A stretch of 64,000 bases of DNA from Hermetia illucens. Taxonomy: Eukaryota > Arthropoda > Insecta > Diptera > Stratiomyidae. The stretch spans positions 122,774,027 through 122,838,026 of the forward strand of contig NC_051852.1 of the NCBI RefSeq assembly GCF_905115235.1. Reading direction: 5' to 3'. Positions 58,322 through 64,000 of the stretch are shown here, one piece after another (positions within the stretch are counted from its first letter, which is position 1; each line of letters begins with the position of its first letter). A program made the position numbers and the translations under genes. The notes under the pieces are model-generated. The model ran no database searches and was not told the origin of the DNA. It saw only the letters and a list, made by a program, of their open reading frames with translations.

Positions 58322-61300
58322 ATGAACTCGGCACTAAGATTGGCTCCAGGCTTGATCTCTTCAACGGCATACAATCTTCGTCCTTCCCTACTATGTAGAC
58401 ACACGAATTTATACAGGAACTTGATGACCAACTCGATAAAGCAAAGGAATCTAGTACCGAAGAACAAACTGCAGGTAAATTATGACTTTCAACTCTCTAA
58501 GTAAAATCATGTGACATCAATGCCTTTTCTACGAATTTCTATTTTCAGAATACTTTCTTGGTCCCTAGAAAGGCCTTGCCCCAAGTGGCCATTTGTTCAA
58601 CAAACTCTGGAGCACAGCAGAAAGGGCAAAAACTCGTCGGGACATGGCTCCTGGGATGCAGTGGAATGGTCTTTGTTGCGGTCATTTTAGGTGCGACCTT
58701 CGGTTATATAGTTCTCCTTTGCAGTGTTTGTAGAGTGCTTAGTGTTGCGATTGATAGTACTTCACGATCTGCTTAAGGCATCAAAACTAGTTTAAGTCAA
58801 AAGTTGAACACTATAACACAATAAAATTGTACAAATGTCTGCTAAAAAATATTCTAATAAGTGATAGTTCGTGGTTTCAGTATCAAACCTGACCCATTTA
58901 GTTTTGTTTTTCGTTCCGATGACTGATGGTTGTTATTGGATAATTTAGTTGTTGGTCATTCTAGGTGGGGTAACACGATTGACCGAGTCTGGCCTCTCAA
59001 TGGTGCATTGGAAACTGCTGGGTGAATCAAGACCTAAAACCGAACAGGAATGGATAGCCGAATTCGAGCATTACAAACAATTTCCGGAATTTAAAATGTA
59101 CGTAAACGACTTGTCTCTTTTATATAATATTGCATACTGCTCTAAATTTAACAAAAACTATTCTTCATTTATGAAAAGAGGGCTCTCTCTCATTCTCTAT
59201 CAAACTTCCTTTGCTACCAATTCGAGATCTACGACGTTGGCTGTTGAAGAAAGAAATCCTCATCGATATGCTGAGTGAGGTTCTTTTTTGTTGAAATTAG
59301 TAAAAGTTAAATGTCAAATCTCCCAACCAAACCAGAGTACTCTGAGCGCATCCAGTGCTATGTATCAAAATAATGCGGCATTGTTTTGTAGAAGAATTGG
59401 GAATCTTCGTATTAAAACAATAACCGCATGAACTCTAAAACCTAAAAGTAGCAATTCGCGTTCACAATATGAACACAGATAATAGAAAAGCAGAAAAATT
59501 CGGTGACTCGATGCCAAACCAGCAGTTGAGCTGCCACGCAAAGTCGGAAGCGCGACGATAAAGCTTGTTTTTTCGTCATTTTGTTAGAAAATCGGGTTCA
59601 TCCTAGCGACGCCTCCAAATTGATGGTTTTGGAGCCTCTTGATACTAGCGTCACTTCCCTGAAAATTGCCTTTAATTTAGTTCTATGCAATCCTCTGATA
59701 TTCCTTTACAGTTTGTACGTACCATGCCGAGCTTAGGTAGCATAGTGGGACTCACTGCCGCAGTGCTACAGCTTGACGATACGAGTTGTCCTTGTGTTTT
59801 TTTGAATAAAACGTCAACGTAAGCCTTTTGAACAGCACCTGGCTCAATGGCTACGACCTTTGGCTGGAAAAATAAACTTTGATTTATTTCTGGAGTATAC
59901 ATAGTCTCCTTAACAATGGTATCGAGCGCTTCCAGAGTCCTCTCCCCCTTTCAATTGAAGGAGAATTCGAGTATAACACTTTGTTGGAAGGCATTTAAAT
60001 GGTGACCGTACATAACTATCTTCATCATTGGTGGCACATTGTTCGGGCACAAATGATTTTTAAAAACAAAATAAAAAGAGTCAGACCGACCACATCGAAA
60101 TCAAAAAGCGTCAACCAACCTAGTTAACTATGGAAATATGAAGACGGATCGAAGAACTTAAAGGGTTGAAAGCTATGTTGCGAGCAGGGTGAATGCGACG
60201 CGCTAGAACTTCATTACCATGACAAAGTTCGAGAAGTGCAGTGTAACGTGCGCAGTGGCAAAGAAGCGAAGAGAAGCCACTGCAAATAACAATAGTTTGG
60301 ACACCATATGCTGCAGGTGGTCGATAGCGTTTCAATGGTCTTGTAAAGGGGCGTTAATGGTTAGCACTTCACCACGACTGTTAATCGCATAACCTCCTGT
60401 CAAGTTCTACCTCTTGTAAATGATATGCAAACTAGCGTAACATACGGATACGGACTATTCCGCAAATAAATTACCTTTGCTGCCGATGGGCTCAAGCGAA
60501 TCAAGTTCGTGGGCCTTAACTTTTCCCCGCGAATCTTGGGAAATTGAGATCTTTGCCGGTAAAAGAGGAGAAGGGGATGATCACTAATATTTTAAAAAAA
60601 ACCAATCATACGAACATGTGTCTATTTAAAAATCACGTGTCAATCATCAAGTGAGACTGATGCCTGCTGATCATATGGCTTCCAGATTTGTTTTTAGATC
60701 ACCAGGAGACAAGAATGGTCAACTGATAAGCACAAGTCTTAATAACCTTCAAAGACGGGTCAGTCAAGGATTTCTTTTCGGAAAACCCGAGTATGGAACT
60801 GCCCCGACCTCTCAGAAAAATGACGACTATATTTCAAGCGAAAATATGTAAATGCCATTTTATTGGCAGCAGAAAAATGTTTGGGACAAAAATGGTGGGT
60901 TCGTTCCACTCGAACCTATTCCGAGAGTCGGGCAGCGTGATCAGCACTGAATAGCAACGACATATCAAGCCAGTTGGCGTAAAGTTGTCACTAGTTGATG
61001 CTTGAACTTGGCCAATTTAACGAAACATTCATGATGACCCACATCACCAGAGACCCCTCATCCACTATTAAGTCTATCCTGAAGAGTGAAATTGCAAAAA
61101 TTCACGCAGCCGAATGAACAAATTTAAATTCCTGAACATCTTTGTGAGAGAACCTAGGGCTGCTAAAGCGGTATTGTCATTGTCCCTTAAGGGGTCACAT
61201 ATAGTTGCAGTAGGTGAAATGACATTTTTTGTTTTTTTCCTATAACTTGTAAGTAAATATTTATTAAGAAAAGCTGTTAGCAACATTGATTAATGCATAT

Positions 61301-64000
61301 TGTGTGGTACCTATATAAGTTTAAAATAAAGGAAAATATTTAAAAATGGTGCAACTAAAGCTATTACCTACCTAAAGCACCTAATTAATTAGGCACTAGC
61401 ACTGAAGAAGGAGTCACGTGGTCTCCGAAACAATTGTATGCGGGAGGAAAATAAAAATATTTACAGTATAAGGAAAAACACCTAGTTCTTTTCTTACATT
61501 ATATATATACTGTAAAAAAAACATGGACATTAATTTCAACTTTATTTGTGCTTTTACATATATATTATTGTTAATAATTGATTAATTGTTCGCTCCATTT
61601 GGAATGAAAATTTGATAATCTGATCTATGATATAATACTAGAGTGAAACCCCCAAATTGAATGAAAATCCTATACGTGTACGTGAGTGCCTGCCGTGTAT
61701 GCATAATTCCACGGTCCTTTTCGGGCAAGCATTGGTTTGGGGTCCAAATTAGAGAGTAACACAGGTTCAAACTGAGTGCAGTTGATACAAGTTCTATCTA
61801 ATTATCCTCAACCATATGCTTTTAGAGGACCTTACTGATTCCCATGCTACCAGATAAGATACGATGGGACTTGGTGGCAAGAGCTATTTCAGATGAGTTT
61901 CTTGTAAACTCGGGTCTGATCGCCCTTTTAGGGCGGCGCTCTTCAAAGACATCCTCCAAATTGAATCAAAAATAACAGGAGGAGAGTAAGGTGAGATCAT
62001 TTGCTTACTGGGAAACCAACATCAAAAACTTTATTATTAAAGATCTGTAGATCTATGTAAGTATATGTAGAATGTAAAGATTAAAATGCATTGGACTCTG
62101 AGGAAAACGATTTTGTACTTCGGTCGACTCTTCATGTATATAAGCTGAGAAATTTTGATTTCCGCTGCGATAAATCATTCGGAATTATGAGCTTGAAAAA
62201 TCCAATTGGACCTTCAAGTGTGTTAGAACACTTCATTTAAGACCGTAACCATACACTACAGTAGCACTGTAGGAGCCAATGTGGTTAGCATTGCGCTTGA
62301 CTCAGATTATTACCCTGATTTGACTCAGGTACTCATTCACAGCTGAGTCGACTGGTATCCGACGTCAAACCATAATACAAATCTCACTGCCACCAGTGAG
62401 ATTTCATCTATGACCTTCCATATGACAGCCTTGTGCTCTAACCACTCATTTTGAGCTTTTGCATATTTATATTTAGGATGGTCAGATCTATCCCTATATG
62501 TGTTTTTTTGTATACGAAACGAAACAGCCATAAGATATCTCTGGTATTCCTTTTCTGTTGTTATGGAGATTATTTTTTAATACAAGAGCTGGAACTAAAC
62601 TTTCTATAAAGAAAGCTTCTTGTCAGAAGACAACCTGACTCTTTAATGAAGGATCCTGTCAAACACAGCGTTAAGGACTTTTTACAGAGTGTTGGCGTTA
62701 CAATGGTACAAATTTTAATGATGGGCTTAATTATGGAAAATTCAGGAATATTATGCATTAAAAGGGAGAAAACATAGTCTTGATATGGAGCAAATTCACT
62801 TAAATATGGTATTTCCAGTGTTTTTGCGCATTAATTTTCCATTCGCATTAAAACTCCGAAATGATTTTCGTCGCAATATTAATAATTACTTCGAAAGATA
62901 ATGCTGCCCGTAGGTGTCAAGGTTTTCCAAATAGGAAAGAATGAGTCATTTTTAGTCTTACTGAAAATTTTTACACTAAAAACATTCTATTCAATATTTT
63001 TTTGATTAATTGAATTTGGTATTGTAATTTTTTGCTAATTTATAATAACAAAAGTCCGCCTTTAACAAATTTTTTTTTTATAAAACCAAGAAAACTTTGC
63101 CCCTCTTCCTCTACTTTGTTATTAAATGAGAAAACCTAAAAACCCTGCAATATGGGTAAAGAACCGACCATAATATGCAAAGTATTGGGCGATAGTTGAA
63201 CCAATGAATATTTTAATAGTAATATATATTAGTATAAATAGTATGATAGTAATTCAAATTATCGTTTTATATTTTCAGCAAAAACCCAGATATGACTTTA
63301 AAAGAATTCAAGTTCATTTATTGGATGGAATACTCACATCGGATGTGGGGACGCGCGATAGGAGCCTTTTTCGCATTACCAGCTGTATATTTCTGGACCA
63401 GAGGATATTTTTCGCGTGGAATGAAAATACGTACAATAGCATTCGCGGCTTTGATTGGAGCACAAGGTTTAATGGGCTGGTACATGGTAAAATCAGGACT
63501 AGAAGATCGTTTCCATAAAGAGAGCGACGTCCCACGAGTTTCACAGTATCGCCTTGCATCGCATTTAACATTTGCATTTGTTTTGTATACATTATTCCTA
63601 TGGTCAGCTTTAGATCATTTACTTCCTGCCGAAAAACTGAGAGGTGAAGTTACTAAAAGCGTCAAAAGATTCCGCTGGTTTGCGCATTCCACCAAGGGCA
63701 TGATATTTTTAACAGCATTGTCCGGAGCATTTGTGGCCGGTTTAGATGCCGGACTTGTATACAATTCATTTCCAAAAATGGCTGATCGATGGATTCCCAG
63801 TGATATTATGGCGCTTGAGCCAAAACTTTCTAATATAACAGAAAATCCTACTACAGTTCAGTTTAATCACAGAATTTTGGGCGTAACAACACTTTCTCTT
63901 ATTTCTGGACTATGGCTTCTATCTAGACGTAGAATTCTACCTCGCAGAGCATATTCTGCTGCAAATGCTGTCGCGATTATGGGATGGACTCAAGTGTTAT
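58322..64000 (+). CDS. COX15: Heme A synthase COX15 (3' end beyond the window)
   Basis: Exons 58322-58474, 58549-58690, 58965-59097 and 63279 to beyond 64000, all GT/AG; 383 codons are present and the end is cut by the window (human COX15 is 410 aa). Residues 1-50 look like a mitochondrial presequence rich in Arg/Ser/Thr. The CtaA/COX15 domain follows with several membrane segments. Hallmarks are [57 protein letters not shown] (conserved His), [26 protein letters not shown] (His), [18 protein letters not shown] and VQFNHRILG (His). The enzyme sits in the mitochondrial inner membrane and oxidises heme O to heme A for cytochrome c oxidase. The intron 3 splice splits an ATC codon (AT|C). Intron 3 is 4.2 kb and repeat-laden. 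Confidence 0.95.
59098..60599 (+). other. COX15 intron 3, left part
   Basis: Intron sequence with no recognised element. Minus-strand ORFs at 59672-59902 and 60120-60335 have no stop for 70-odd codons and look more protein-like than average (for example [20 protein letters not shown]), but I do not recognise either and would not call a gene. Confidence 0.4.
60600..61194 (+). mobile_element. Degenerate copy of the RNase H LINE in COX15 intron 3
   Basis: Diverged match to 22695-23420: [12 protein letters not shown], then (frame-broken) the RNase H region with 'gggacaaaaatggtgg' and the Ser/Arg third-motif block near 60910-60970. It stops at the sequence 'gtcccttaa' (61186-61194), the same point where the reference continues 'gaagtgggac', because a G-rich terminus begins there. 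Confidence 0.75.
61195..61400 (+). mobile_element. Possible left end of a TTAA-type DNA transposon
   Basis: Immediately after a TTAA (61191-61194) inside the LINE copy comes GGGGTCACATATAGTTGCA, which matches the left terminus GGGGTTATGTCTAGTTGTA of the 30650-31838 element at about 14 of 19 bases, mainly with transitions. No matching right end followed by TTAA and LINE sequence was found downstream, so its extent is unknown; the end coordinate is arbitrary. Confidence 0.4.
61399..61441 (+). ncRNA. Hammerhead-ribozyme-like motif
   Basis: Contains, in the right order, stem I GCA (61399-61401), core CTGAAGA (61402-61408), a stem-loop with GGAG/CTCC arms (61410-61426), core GAA (61427-61429), and a 2 bp stem III AC/GT around an AATT loop (61430-61437). 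Then come A as the cleavage-site base (61438) and TGC (61439-61441) closing stem I. One unpaired A precedes stem II. Such minimal hammerheads are known in Penelope-like elements. Stem I of only 3 bp is weak, so chance resemblance or a dead remnant is possible. Confidence 0.35.
61442..63278 (+). other. COX15 intron 3, right part
   Basis: AT-rich intron sequence with poly-T runs up to the exon 4 acceptor (attttcag, 63271-63278). No gene or repeat recognised. Confidence 0.45.

Noticed and set aside
58155-58370. Minus-strand ORF of 71 codons overlapping the COX15 start
   Set aside because: Antisense shadow of COX15 exon 1 and its leader; no recognisable protein.
63204-63518. 104-codon plus-strand ORF
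   Set aside because: Wrong frame across the COX15 intron 3/exon 4 boundary; the correct frame from 63279 gives the conserved COX15 sequence.
1-64000. tRNA, rRNA, CRISPR arrays, bacterial-type operons or phage genes
   Set aside because: None seen; the repeats are dispersed transposable elements and the genes are spliced animal genes. A small RNA gene could still escape reading by eye.

Overview
The window looks like nuclear DNA of an insect, probably a fly (Diptera). The genes have short exons with GT/AG introns and encode animal proteins, while most of the rest is debris of non-LTR retrotransposons (LINEs) and TTAA-type DNA transposons. The fly assignment is inferred from protein and LINE flavour and is not proven. 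No tRNA, rRNA, CRISPR array or bacterial-type operon was seen.

Five host genes can be built exon by exon. (1) 13466-14571 (+) encodes a cathepsin L-like papain-family protein whose catalytic cysteine position is glycine. (2) 24057-25270 (-) is a complete five-exon trans-2,3-enoyl-CoA reductase (TECR, fly Sc2) of the very-long-chain fatty acid elongation cycle. (3) 33125-43622 (+) is a six-exon XK-related membrane protein with a very long low-complexity tail. (4) 50866-57536 (-) is a five-exon angel-type exonuclease/endonuclease/phosphatase protein. (5) 58322 to the window end (+) is COX15, heme A synthase, with its last part beyond the edge. angel and COX15 are divergently arranged, about 0.8 kb apart.

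Layout: 1-11.3 kb is a head-to-tail array of fragments of three RTE-type LINE families, here called A, B and C, all on the minus strand in the repeating order A-C-B. 12.1-13.4 kb holds a composite repeat with a foldback LINE fragment, ending about 80 bp before the cathepsin-like gene. 14.7-22.2 kb is a LINE graveyard (A copies, an R1/LOA-type piece, a CR1-like tail) plus a small LTR-element fossil. 22.4-23.8 kb is a truncated LINE with an open RNase H domain. 25.3-33 kb holds an R1-type fragment, an A copy and a nested set (LINE, then a TTAA transposon inside it, then an A tail inside that). The 7.1 kb XK intron 2, the 4.6 kb angel intron 4 and the 4.2 kb COX15 intron 3 have absorbed further elements. 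44.5-50.2 kb between XK and angel is gene-free with LINE remnants.

The host genes do not form a pathway together; they are ordinary neighbours in a repeat-rich region. The observations most worth following up are the apparently inactive cathepsin, the composite foldback repeat present at two loci, the TTAA-flanked transposon sitting cleanly inside a LINE RNase H region, a hammerhead-ribozyme-like motif in COX15 intron 3, and the tandem A-C-B LINE array. Element families A, B and C are my own labels; clade names rest on remembered protein motifs, not on a search.
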